Assembly (NCBI GenBank): GCA_013821615.1
Contig: JACDGQ010000217.1
Span: 1-6,001 of the forward strand
Source of the DNA: Planctomycetota bacterium
GTDB lineage: Bacteria > Planctomycetota > UBA11346
Direction: 5' to 3'
DNA: 6,001 nt
Below the pieces are notes generated by a model that was not told the origin of the DNA, made no database searches, and was given only the letters and a program-made list of their open reading frames with translations. How positions within the stretch are numbered: position 1 is the first letter of the stretch; each line of letters begins with the position of its first letter. The translations under genes and the position numbers were made by a program. Shown here piece after piece: positions 1 to 5,749 of the stretch.

Positions 1-1005
1 GCCCAGGATGCGGGCGCGGGCGCGCTGGTTGATGATCGCGCCGACATCGCTGCCGACACGCGCCCGGGTCGCGATCCCGACCACGCCATCCAGCACCCGC
101 TGGCAGTCGCCGACCAGGATGAGCACGCTCGCGGCCATGCAGCGCTGACCGGCGCAGCCGAACGCCGAGGCCGCGATGTTCCTGGCCGTCGCTTCCGGCT
201 CCGCGTCGGGCATCACCACCAGGTGGTTCTTGGCGCCGCCGAGCGCCAGCACGCGCTTGCCGTTGGCGGTCGCGCGCTGGTGCACCGCCCGCGCCACCGG
301 CGTGGATCCGACGAAGGCCGCGGCCGCGACGTGCGGATGATCAAGCAGCGCTTCGACCGTCGTGCGATCGCCCTGGACGACGCTGAAGACGCCGCTGGGC
401 AGGCCCGCGTCGTGGAACAGTTCCGCCAGGCGCACCGGCGTCAGCGGCACCTGCTCGCTGGGCTTGAGGATGAAGGTGTTCCCGCAGGCGATGGCGAGCG
501 GGAACATCCACATCGGCACCATGGCCGGGAAGTTGAAGGGCGTGATGCCGGCCACCACGCCCAGCGGATGGCGGCGCGTCAGGCAGTCGACGCCGGCGGA
601 GACCTCGAGCACCTCGCCGGCGATCAGCTGCGGCATCGACGTCGCGTACTCGACGACCTCCAGGCCTTTGCGGATGCCGGCCTCGCTTTCGGCGACGGTC
701 TTGCCGCTCTCCGCCGTGACGATGCGCGCGATTTCGGCAAGGTGGCGTTCGACCAGCTCCTTGAAACGGAAGAGCGGCTGCACGCGCTCCTTGACCGGGG
801 TCTGACCCCAGCTGGCGAAGGCGGCCTGCGCCTGGAGGACCACCGCCGCCACCTCCTCAGTGGTAGCCGAGGTGAGCGTGCCCAGGGAGGTGCCGTCCAC
901 GGGTGAGACCAGGGCCGTCTGCGCGCCGCTCGTCGGAAACGGCTTGCCCGCCGCGATGGACGCGGGCGCAGGCAGGGTGGCAGGCGCGAGCTGAGGGGTG
1001 CCCAT
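1..1005 (-). CDS. mmsA: CoA-acylating methylmalonate-semialdehyde dehydrogenase-like protein, 5' part (C-terminus outside window)
   Basis: Reading leftward from the ATG at 1005-1003, 335 codons stay open to the window edge, so about two thirds of a roughly 490-residue aldehyde dehydrogenase is present. Seen: the Rossmann/NAD segment ITPFNFPAMVPMWMFP (residues 154-169), then ACGNTFILKPSEQVP, the GSTPVA turn (233-238), LGGAKNH (255-261) and the catalytic loop FGCAGQRCMA, with nucleophile Cys289 and Arg288 before it. LGGAKNH replaces the ELGGK general-base motif of hydrolytic aldehyde dehydrogenases, and FGCAGQRCMA is typical of the CoA-dependent MmsA/IolA family. That family converts methylmalonate or malonate semialdehyde plus CoA and NAD+ to propionyl- or acetyl-CoA in valine and inositol catabolism; it is cytosolic. 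The start is supported by AAAGGA (complement of 1013-1018) seven bases upstream. One oddity is Lys113 in RKGLEVVEYA, where characterised enzymes carry a substrate-binding Arg. The gene is divergent from a GntR regulator. Family assignment is strong; exact substrate is less sure. Confidence 0.93.
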   Translation of the reverse strand, partial: MGTPQLAPATLPAPASIAAGKPFPTSGAQTALVSPVDGTSLGTLTSATTEEVAAVVLQAQAAFASWGQTPVKERVQPLFRFKELVERHLAEIARIVTAESGKTVAESEAGIRKGLEVVEYATSMPQLIAGEVLEVSAGVDCLTRRHPLGVVAGITPFNFPAMVPMWMFPLAIACGNTFILKPSEQVPLTPVRLAELFHDAGLPSGVFSVVQGDRTTVEALLDHPHVAAAAFVGSTPVARAVHQRATANGKRVLALGGAKNHLVVMPDAEPEATARNIAASAFGCAGQRCMAASVLILVGDCQRVLDGVVGIATRARVGSDVGAIINQRARARILG

Positions 1006-1012
1006 GGTGCGG

Positions 1013-1018
1013 TCCTTT
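1013..1018 (-). promoter_or_regulatory. Ribosome binding site of the mmsA-like gene
   Basis: On the minus strand AAAGGA lies seven bases before the ATG at 1005. It supports this start over any upstream codon and fits a short leader of about 20 nt from the predicted promoter. Confidence 0.7.
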
Positions 1019-1032
1019 TACGACACTGGCTG

Positions 1033-1060
1033 GTTGTACGGTGGCTAAGCCACCGGTCAA
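1033..1060 (-). promoter_or_regulatory. Sigma-70-type promoter of the mmsA-like gene
   Basis: Read on the minus strand, TTGACC (1060-1055, five of six matches to the -35 consensus) is followed by a 16-bp spacer and TACAAC (1038-1033, four of six matches to the -10). The predicted transcription start is near 1026, giving a leader of about 20 nt to the ATG at 1005 with the ribosome binding site inside it. The spacer is almost entirely a perfect inverted repeat, which points to repressor control. The motif match and geometry are seen; use in vivo is inferred. Confidence 0.6.
1039..1055. promoter_or_regulatory. 17-bp palindromic operator candidate within the mmsA promoter
   Basis: CGGTGGCTAAGCCACCG is a perfect inverted repeat with 7-bp arms around TAA. 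It fills the spacer between the predicted -35 and -10 and overlaps one base of the -35. A dimeric repressor bound here would block RNA polymerase. The best candidate binder is the GntR-family protein encoded from 1180, because GntR regulators commonly bind short palindromes beside their own divergent gene. I do not recognise the sequence as a known HutC or FadR consensus. Confidence 0.55.
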
Positions 1061-1080
1061 AGACTTTAAGCAAGAGCAAA

Positions 1081-1096
1081 AATTTTGCCCAAAATT
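1081..1096. repeat. 16-bp AT-rich palindrome in the mmsA/gntR intergenic region
   Basis: AATTTTGCCCAAAATT has 7-bp perfect arms around CC. It lies upstream of the leftward mmsA promoter and overlaps TTGACT (1095-1100), a possible but poorly partnered rightward -35. It could be a second regulator site, an upstream activator or UP-like element, or chance in an AT-rich island. Further palindromic sequence (TATG-N4-CATA at 1103-1114, ATGATCAT at 1115-1122) follows directly. Confidence 0.35.
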
Positions 1097-1179
1097 GACT
1101 ACTATGGCGTCATAATGATCATATTAGTGAGCCATCATCGAATCTTGCTCGCTGGATAGGCCACGCTAACGTGTGAATC

Positions 1180-1977
1180 ATGGAAGACGTCCTGAACCGC
1201 GCCCCGGTCTATCTGCAGCTCAACCAGCTGCTCCGCTCCCTGGTCGCATCCGCTGAATTCCTCCCCGGTCAGCGCTTCCTGACCGAACGCGAGATCGCGG
1301 CGCGCTTCGCGGTCAGCCGGGCGACCGCCAACAAGGCGCTCTCCAACCTGGTCTCGGAGGGCATGCTCGAATTCCGCAAGGGCATGGGCACTTACCTGCG
1401 CCAGCATCCCATCAGCTCCGATCTCGGCGCCCTGGTCAGCTTCACCGACCGTGCCCAGGTCGCCGGCAAACGGCCGGAGACCGTCGTGCTGAGCCTGACC
1501 AGAACCGACGACGCCCCGTCGGACATCACCGATGCCCTCGCCGTACCCGCGCAGGAACCGATCTGGGCCATCGAGCGCCTGCGTTTGGCCGACCGCCAGC
1601 CGCTCATCCTCGAACGTCGCTGGGTGCCGCTGGCCGCGATGCCGGTGGTGAACGCCGCCGATCTCAGCAGTTCCATCTACCAGCTGTGGACCGGGCGCAT
1701 GCACCTGACCATCAGCGGCTGCAGGCAGACCATCTCATCCGTGGCGCTCACCGCGGGCGAGGCCCAGCACCTTGGCGTTCCCAGCGGCGCGGCGGCCCTG
1801 CAGGTCCATGGCATCGGCTATCTCGCTGACGGCAGGCCGTTGTGGGTCGAACGCACGCTCTATCGCGGGGATGGTTTCGTGTTCAGCAATGTGCTGGGCC
1901 GCGTGCCAGGCGGCAATGATGCGGGGATCCGGTCCCTGATTGCGGCAACGGATCCTGCATCGCCGGTGCAGGGCTGA
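1180..1977 (+). CDS. GntR-family (HutC subfamily) transcriptional regulator
   Basis: A 265-residue protein of normal length for the HutC branch of GntR regulators. Residues 8-75 form the winged helix-turn-helix: PVYLQLNQLLRSLVAS, then LPGQRFLTEREIAARFAVSR, then the recognition region ATANKALSNLVSEGML and the wing KGMGTYLR. Residues about 93-245 fit a UTRA effector-binding domain, with IERLRLADRQP (131-141) and ERTLYRGDGFVFSNVL (224-239) as typical landmarks. Such proteins are dimers that leave DNA when they bind a small metabolite; the ligand cannot be read from sequence. The gene is divergent from the mmsA-like gene across a palindrome-rich gap, so a local repressor of that dehydrogenase is the likely role. 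A TGA at 1174-1176 blocks any longer start. There is no well-spaced Shine-Dalgarno before the ATG, which leaves a leaderless transcript possible. The gene ends 22 bp before the converging TIM-barrel gene. Confidence 0.93.
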   Translation: MEDVLNRAPVYLQLNQLLRSLVASAEFLPGQRFLTEREIAARFAVSRATANKALSNLVSEGMLEFRKGMGTYLRQHPISSDLGALVSFTDRAQVAGKRPETVVLSLTRTDDAPSDITDALAVPAQEPIWAIERLRLADRQPLILERRWVPLAAMPVVNAADLSSSIYQLWTGRMHLTISGCRQTISSVALTAGEAQHLGVPSGAAALQVHGIGYLADGRPLWVERTLYRGDGFVFSNVLGRVPGGNDAGIRSLIAATDPASPVQG

Positions 1978-1999
1978 CCCACGGCCAGTCTGGCAGTGC

Positions 2000-2920
2000 T
2001 CAGTGCTTCGCAGCGGCTAGCAGCCCGGCCTCTGTCGGCTGCGGCCCGCCCGACCCCGGCTGGTCCAGTTCTTTGCGCAGCCACGCCAGCCCCGCAAGGC
2101 TGCAGGCCAGGCTGATCTCGGCGTCGACGGACGGGCGCTCATGCAGCAGGCCGATCGGGCCGTGCCAGCCGCTCGCGCGGATCACGCGCAGCATCGCCAG
2201 TTCGGCTGCATCGGTGCCGATGAAGCGCACCGCCGGGTATTGCGCGGAATCCGCGGGCATGCCGTTGAGGTTGACCGCCAGCAGGTGCGGCTGCATGCGT
2301 GCGAAGCGCGCGGCGAAATCGGCGAGGGGGCCGCGCCAGTGGTGGAAGTTGAAGACCATGCCGACATTCGTGATGCCGTCCTGGCGCAGGCGCTCGATCA
2401 CCGCGAGCTGGTTGTCCTGATCCTCGCACCACGGTTCGCGGTGGTTGTACAGTCCGACCTGGCTGCCGATCGCCGCGGCGTCACGCGCCAGCGGCAGGAT
2501 GCGCGCCGCCTCGCGCGCGACGCGCGCCGGATCGCCCGGGGCGCTCGGCTGCGGCTCGGGCGCGCCGGCCACCCACAGCTGGGGATGGATGCCGTGGCGC
2601 AGCGCGGCGTCGAGCACCTCCTGGCGGTGGCCGGGGTACCACCACGCGCTGATGGCGATGCCGTGCCGCGCCATCGCCGTGATCTCGGCGTCGAAGGTCG
2701 CGACGTGCTCCTCACGCCAGTCGTAGGCGAGCCTGGTGATGCCCAGGCGCTCCAACATCTGCGCGCGCTCTTCCGGGCCGCGCTTGCGCGGATCGAAGGG
2801 CACCACGCACCACGCGGCGAGATTGCCACTGGCGAGGAGATCGCCCTCGGTGGCGGCGAGCTGCGACGTGCGGCCGGCGGCCAGGACGAGCAGCGTGGCG
2901 AGCAGGACGGGCGATTTCAT
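2000..2920 (-). CDS. Secreted xylose-isomerase-like TIM-barrel protein
   Basis: A protein of 306 residues from the ATG at 2920-2918. This start places a signal peptide first (MKSPVLLATLLVLAAGRTSQLAA), and GGGA precedes it by six bases; a GTG 31 codons upstream (3013) would bury the signal behind a Pro/Gly/Ser-rich stretch and lacks a ribosome binding site. The mature part resembles the sugar phosphate isomerase/epimerase (AP-endonuclease 2-like) TIM-barrel superfamily. Landmarks in order are AWCVVPFDPRKRGPEERA, ITRLAYDWREEHVATFDAEI, ISAWWYPG, QVGLYNHREPW (strand with Asn-His), NVGMVFNFHHW, LLAVNLNGM and the C-terminal WHGPIGLLHE. I associate this type with secreted proteins of planctomycetes and related phyla that accompany sugar or glycoside metabolism, but no substrate is established by sequence. 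It is divergent from the acetylxylan esterase gene, suggesting a shared carbohydrate context. Confidence 0.85.
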   Translation of the reverse strand: MKSPVLLATLLVLAAGRTSQLAATEGDLLASGNLAAWCVVPFDPRKRGPEERAQMLERLGITRLAYDWREEHVATFDAEITAMARHGIAISAWWYPGHRQEVLDAALRHGIHPQLWVAGAPEPQPSAPGDPARVAREAARILPLARDAAAIGSQVGLYNHREPWCEDQDNQLAVIERLRQDGITNVGMVFNFHHWRGPLADFAARFARMQPHLLAVNLNGMPADSAQYPAVRFIGTDAAELAMLRVIRASGWHGPIGLLHERPSVDAEISLACSLAGLAWLRKELDQPGSGGPQPTEAGLLAAAKH

Positions 2921-3189
2921 GCGGGATCCCAGGCGGTGGAGGGTGCCCGATCCTGGCGTGCCGCTGGCCGGCGTCTTGGACGCGGGCCCCGCGGGCTGGG
3001 ACGCGAGCGACACGGTGGGGTGGTCAGCCCGTCAATGATATCGGTGTGCGCAGCGGCGACATCGCGGCGACGTCCGGCCAACGCAGGCACGGTGGCGATC
3101 ACCATCAGCCGGTCCCGGCAACAACCGCGGCACGACCTTGCCGTATCTGCTCAAGCCTCGTGCCTCACGCCATCCCTTCCGGAGTCCCC
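2921..3189. other. Divergent intergenic region between TIM-barrel and esterase genes
   Basis: These 269 bp must carry the promoters and leaders of both flanking genes. I find no convincing -35/-10 pair on either strand: TTGACG on the minus strand (3035-3030) has only a poor -10 at normal spacing. The open frames running through it are in-frame extensions of the two genes upstream of their signal-peptide starts. No strong palindrome or terminator was seen. Confidence 0.4.
3181..3184 (+). promoter_or_regulatory. Ribosome binding site deciding the esterase start
   Basis: GGAG lies five bases before the ATG at 3190. Together with the signal peptide that begins there, it rules out the in-frame ATG at 3046. 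Confidence 0.75.
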
Positions 3190-4449
3190 ATGCCCATCCG
3201 CCTGCTCCACGCCTTCGCCGTGCTGGTTGTCGCGACCGCCGCCCTGCCGGCGGTCGAGTTGCTCGTCACGCCCGACCACACCGACGGCCTCTATGCGGCC
3301 CGCGCCACGGTGACATGGACGGTCAGCGCCAAGGACCAGGCCCCAGTTGACCTGAAATACACGGTGAAATCCGGTGGCACGGTCGAGGTCGCCAAGGGCG
3401 TCCTGGCCTTCGCCGACGGCAAGGCCACGGTCCAGGCCACCCTCGCGCAGGCCGGCACGCTGCTGCTCGAGATCCCGCACGACGGCAAGACGTCCTGCGG
3501 CGGCGCCGCCTACGACTGGACACACATCCCGGTCGCGCTGCCCGAACCCAAGGACTTCGACGCCTTCTGGAAGGCCAAGCTCGCCGAGCTCGCGAAAGTC
3601 CCGGTCGATGCGCGGCTCGAGCCCGTCGAGTCCGACGTGGCCGGCGTGAAGCTGTGGAAGATCACCATGGGCAACATCCACGGCACGTCGATCCACGGGT
3701 ATGTAGCGCGGCCTGACGGCGAGGCGCCATGTCCGGCGCTGCTGCAGGTGCAGTACGCCGGCGTCTACCCGCTCGAGAAGCACTGGTCGCTCGACCGCGC
3801 CAAGGAGGGCTGGCTGGTGCTCAACATCATCGCCCACGACCTGCCGGTCGATCAGCCGAAGGAGTTCTACGCCCAGCAGGCCGACGGGCCGCTCAAGAAC
3901 TACGCGTCGATCGGCGCCGACGACCGCGAGACCAGCTACTTCCTGCGCATGTATTTGTCCTGCTACCGCGCCGCCGACTATCTGGCGAAGCGCCCGGACT
4001 GGAACCACAAGACCCTGCTGGTCGAGGGCGGCAGCCAGGGCGGCCTGCAGACCGTGGTCACCGCCGGGCTGCATCCCGCGGTCACCGTCATCACCGCCAA
4101 CGTCCCGGCGGGCTGCGACATGGACGGCGCCGCGCTGCACCGCGAGCCGGGCTGGCCGCACTGGGTATGGGCCGGCGCGAATCTCCAGAAACTGGTCACC
4201 GCCAGCGCGTACTACGACGTCGTCAACTTCGCCAAGCGCGTGAAGTGCCCGGCGCTGATCGGCCTGGGCCTGGTCGACACCACCTGCCCGCCGGCCGGAG
4301 TGTTCGCGATGATCAATCAGCTGACTGCGCCCAAGCGTCTGGTGATCATGCCCCTCGCCGGGCACATGGGTGACCACGGGCCCTTCTACCCGGTGATGGG
4401 CATGTGGTGGAACGCGGCGAAGAACGGGCAGGCGCCGCCCCTGCAGTGA
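3190..4449 (+). CDS. Secreted acetylxylan esterase-like alpha/beta hydrolase (CE7-related) with N-terminal beta domain
   Basis: A protein of 419 residues. Residues 1-21 (MPIRLLHAFAVLVVATAALPA) are a signal peptide, so it acts outside the cytoplasm. Residues about 22-110 look like a beta-sandwich (alternating short strands such as ATVTWTVSAKD and GTLLLEIPHDG) that ordinary roughly 320-residue CE7 esterases lack. Residues about 113-415 are the alpha/beta-hydrolase domain, opening with IPVALPEPKDFDAFWKAKL. The likely triad is Ser282 in EGGSQGG, Asp363 in GLVDTTCP and His392 in AGHMGDH. DDRETSYFLRMYLSCYRAADYL before the nucleophile matches the CE7 layout, but the RGQ motif of classical CE7 enzymes is missing; HDLP stands at about that place. 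The expected reaction is removal of acetyl esters from xylan, xylo-oligosaccharides or other acetylated sugars; the true substrate is open. A longer frame from 3046 is rejected in favour of the ATG with GGAG and the signal peptide. It converges on modA across a repeat patch. Confidence 0.87.
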   Translation: MPIRLLHAFAVLVVATAALPAVELLVTPDHTDGLYAARATVTWTVSAKDQAPVDLKYTVKSGGTVEVAKGVLAFADGKATVQATLAQAGTLLLEIPHDGKTSCGGAAYDWTHIPVALPEPKDFDAFWKAKLAELAKVPVDARLEPVESDVAGVKLWKITMGNIHGTSIHGYVARPDGEAPCPALLQVQYAGVYPLEKHWSLDRAKEGWLVLNIIAHDLPVDQPKEFYAQQADGPLKNYASIGADDRETSYFLRMYLSCYRAADYLAKRPDWNHKTLLVEGGSQGGLQTVVTAGLHPAVTVITANVPAGCDMDGAALHREPGWPHWVWAGANLQKLVTASAYYDVVNFAKRVKCPALIGLGLVDTTCPPAGVFAMINQLTAPKRLVIMPLAGHMGDHGPFYPVMGMWWNAAKNGQAPPLQ

Positions 4450-4497
4450 TGTGGTTCGTAGTCATTCGTGGTGGATCCATTGCATACTCGGGTCTCG

Positions 4498-4642
4498 TTG
4501 ATCAAAACAGGAGAGAAGGGATCGAACAAGAGGAACGGAGGAACGGAGGACAGCCAAGAGATGGCGATGCCGTTTTTCCCAATTTCGCTTTTTCACTGAC
4601 TCCCTGTCTTCCTCCGTTTCTCCGTTCCTCTTGTTTGATCAA
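4498..4642. repeat. Long imperfect inverted repeat with 25-bp stem and TTGATCAA ends
   Basis: Positions 4526-4550 (beginning ACAAGAGGAACGG) pair with 4610-4634 over 25 bases. The only mismatch (4541 against 4619) becomes a G-U pair in RNA. The arms enclose a 59-nt loop with a further CAG/CTG pairing (4551-4553 with 4604-4606). Both ends carry TTGATCAAA (4498-4506) and its complement TTTGATCAA (4634-4642); the left side has about 19 extra bases between this end motif and the stem. Each arm contains a near-tandem GGAACGGAG unit. It may be a miniature mobile or dispersed element, a bidirectional transcription terminator for the convergent genes, or both. There is no strong U-tract after either arm. 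Confidence 0.8.
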
Positions 4643-4720
4643 GTTTCGCTTTCCCCGCGATGGACGGAAAGCTTCCACCTCGGACGGCGAGGAACCAGTG
4701 AGGTCAGTGCTCCGGGATAT

Positions 4721-4849
4721 CTTTCCGCAAAGACGCCAAGGGCCGCCGCGAAGCATGGTGGGCCGCGATAGGTGAAGGGGATCTCGAGGTCTAGCCTCAG
4801 CGTCTCCACTCCTCTACCCTTGGCGTCTTGGCGTCTTGGCGGCAAAAAG
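4721..4849. repeat. Inverted repeat with 13-bp arms and tandem CTTGGCGT units
   Basis: AAGACGCCAAGGG at 4730-4742 is perfectly complementary to 4817-4829, with a 74-nt loop. The right arm runs on into tandem 8-mers: CTTGGCGT, CTTGGCGT, CTTGGCGG (4819-4842), followed by CAAAAAG. The left flank CTTTCCGC (4721-4728) resembles the complement of the right flank, as if the arms differ by gain or loss of 8-bp units. This is a different sequence family from the neighbouring inverted repeat, though built alike. Probably a dispersed intergenic repeat; no gene is inside. Confidence 0.75.
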
Positions 4850-4892
4850 CTCTGTCACCAACGCAAGACGCGGTCGGATGCTACGGTCGCGA

Positions 4893-5669
4893 TCACGGCG
4901 CGGGCGCGCTCGGCACGGTGAAGCCGGCGGCAGTGAAGATTTTGCGCGCTGCGGCGCCCTGCAGCCAGGTGGCGAAGGCCGCGGCAGCCGGCTTGGCCGT
5001 CGCGGTCAGGGCCAGCGGGTAGCGGATCGGCGCGTGCAGGTCCTGCGGGATCGCGGCCACTTGCACAACCTTGGCAGCGCCGCGGATGTCGGTGGCGTAG
5101 ACCACGCCGAGATCCGCCTCGCCGAGTTCGACCAGGCGCAGTGCGGCGCGCACGTCCGCGGCCGGCGCCAGACGCCCGACCAGCGCATCCCACCAGCCCA
5201 ACCGGATGAAGGCTTCTTTGGCATACATGCCCGCCGGCACGTTGGTCGGGTCGGCGATCGCCAGCCGCCCACGGAAGGCGGCGCCGATGGCGAAGCCTTT
5301 TTCCACGGTGATCACCACCGCCGTGCCGGCCGGGGCGATCAGCACCAGGCTGTTGGCAAGCAGGTCGACGCGCGAGGCGGCCGCGATCGCCTTCCGCTGC
5401 GCCAGCCAATCCATCCATTTCTCGTCAGCCGACAGGAACAGGTCGGCGGGCGCGCCCTGCTCGATCTGCTTGGCGAGCAGCGACGAGCTGGCGAAGCTGC
5501 ACACCACGTGCACGTGCTGGTCCAACTCATAGGCCTTCACCGCCGCCTGCAGGGTGTCGGTGGTGCTGGCCGCGGCGAAGATGGTGATGGCGTCGTCCGC
5601 GCCCAGGTGCAGGCAGGCGGCGGCCATGACGATCAGGCGGAGGAGGGCGGCGGGTGATGGTCGGCGCAC
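4893..5669 (-). CDS. modA: Molybdate ABC transporter periplasmic substrate-binding protein (ModA-like)
   Basis: From the GTG at 5669 the protein has 258 residues, the usual ModA length. It opens MRRPSPAALLRLIVMAAACLHLGADD, a signal peptide probably cut after LGA; AAAC is only a weak lipobox. Family motifs follow in order: ITIFAAASTTDTLQAA, CSFASSSLLAKQIEQGAPAD, LFLSADEKWMDWL, ADPTNVPAGMYAKEAF and LVELGEADLGVVYATD. In ModA proteins the AAS and SSS serines and the VYATD tyrosine bind the oxyanion. The protein should capture molybdate (possibly tungstate) outside the membrane and pass it to ModB/ModC. A GTG at 5690 adds seven residues but has no ribosome binding site, whereas the one at 5669 has GGA seven bases upstream; the choice is tentative. 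The gene stands alone: the next genes are a convergent esterase across repeats and a divergent release-factor-like gene, so permease and ATPase must be encoded elsewhere. Confidence 0.92.
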   Translation of the reverse strand: MRRPSPAALLRLIVMAAACLHLGADDAITIFAAASTTDTLQAAVKAYELDQHVHVVCSFASSSLLAKQIEQGAPADLFLSADEKWMDWLAQRKAIAAASRVDLLANSLVLIAPAGTAVVITVEKGFAIGAAFRGRLAIADPTNVPAGMYAKEAFIRLGWWDALVGRLAPAADVRAALRLVELGEADLGVVYATDIRGAAKVVQVAAIPQDLHAPIRYPLALTATAKPAAAAFATWLQGAAARKIFTAAGFTVPSAPAP

Positions 5670-5749
5670 GATGGTTTCCGCTCTGGCCACGTTCTGACCG
5701 CACGCCTCTGTAGGGACCCAGCGGATCCGTGCAACGCGCGTTCCAGCGC

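Larger units (their letters stand above)
4450..4892. other. Gene-free intergenic patch of repeats between convergent genes
   Basis: The 443 bp between the esterase and modA stop codons contain no credible gene. Overlapping short open frames on both strands translate the same inverted repeat (EERRNGG appears on both strands) and have no ribosome binding site or domain. The patch starts with a near-duplicated TTCGTAG/TTCGTGG at 4455-4471, then holds a long hairpin-forming inverted repeat (4498-4642), a bridge without recognised content (4643-4720) and a second inverted repeat ending in tandem 8-mers (4721-4849). Its composition differs from the flanking genes. Most likely it is a site where small dispersed repeats have accumulated. 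Confidence 0.65.

Noticed and set aside
223..906. Open frame of 227 codons on the + strand
   Set aside because: It is antisense to the clear MmsA-like coding sequence and has a His/Arg/Gly-rich translation typical of a GC-rich shadow frame.
1984..1994. GCCAGTCTGGC between gntR and the TIM-barrel gene as a terminator
   Set aside because: The 5-bp arms leave a one-base loop and there is no U-tract, so a stable terminator hairpin is unlikely.
2141..3313. 390-codon open frame on the + strand
   Set aside because: It overlaps the TIM-barrel gene antisense and the start of the esterase gene; composition is shadow-like and no domain is visible.
3151..4377. 408-codon open frame on the - strand
   Set aside because: It is antisense to the esterase, whose motifs and signal peptide are unambiguous; the antisense product shows no recognisable family.
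4404..4775. Small open frames on both strands across the repeat patch
   Set aside because: Their sequences are translations of the inverted repeat (the same EERRNGG on both strands), with no ribosome binding site and overlap with the esterase end.
4819..4842. Tandem 8-mers as a possible CRISPR array
   Set aside because: Units are contiguous, only 8 bp, without spacers, and no cas gene is nearby.
4836..5657. 273-codon open frame on the + strand
   Set aside because: It is antisense to the modA-like gene; translation is Gly/Arg/His-rich without motifs.
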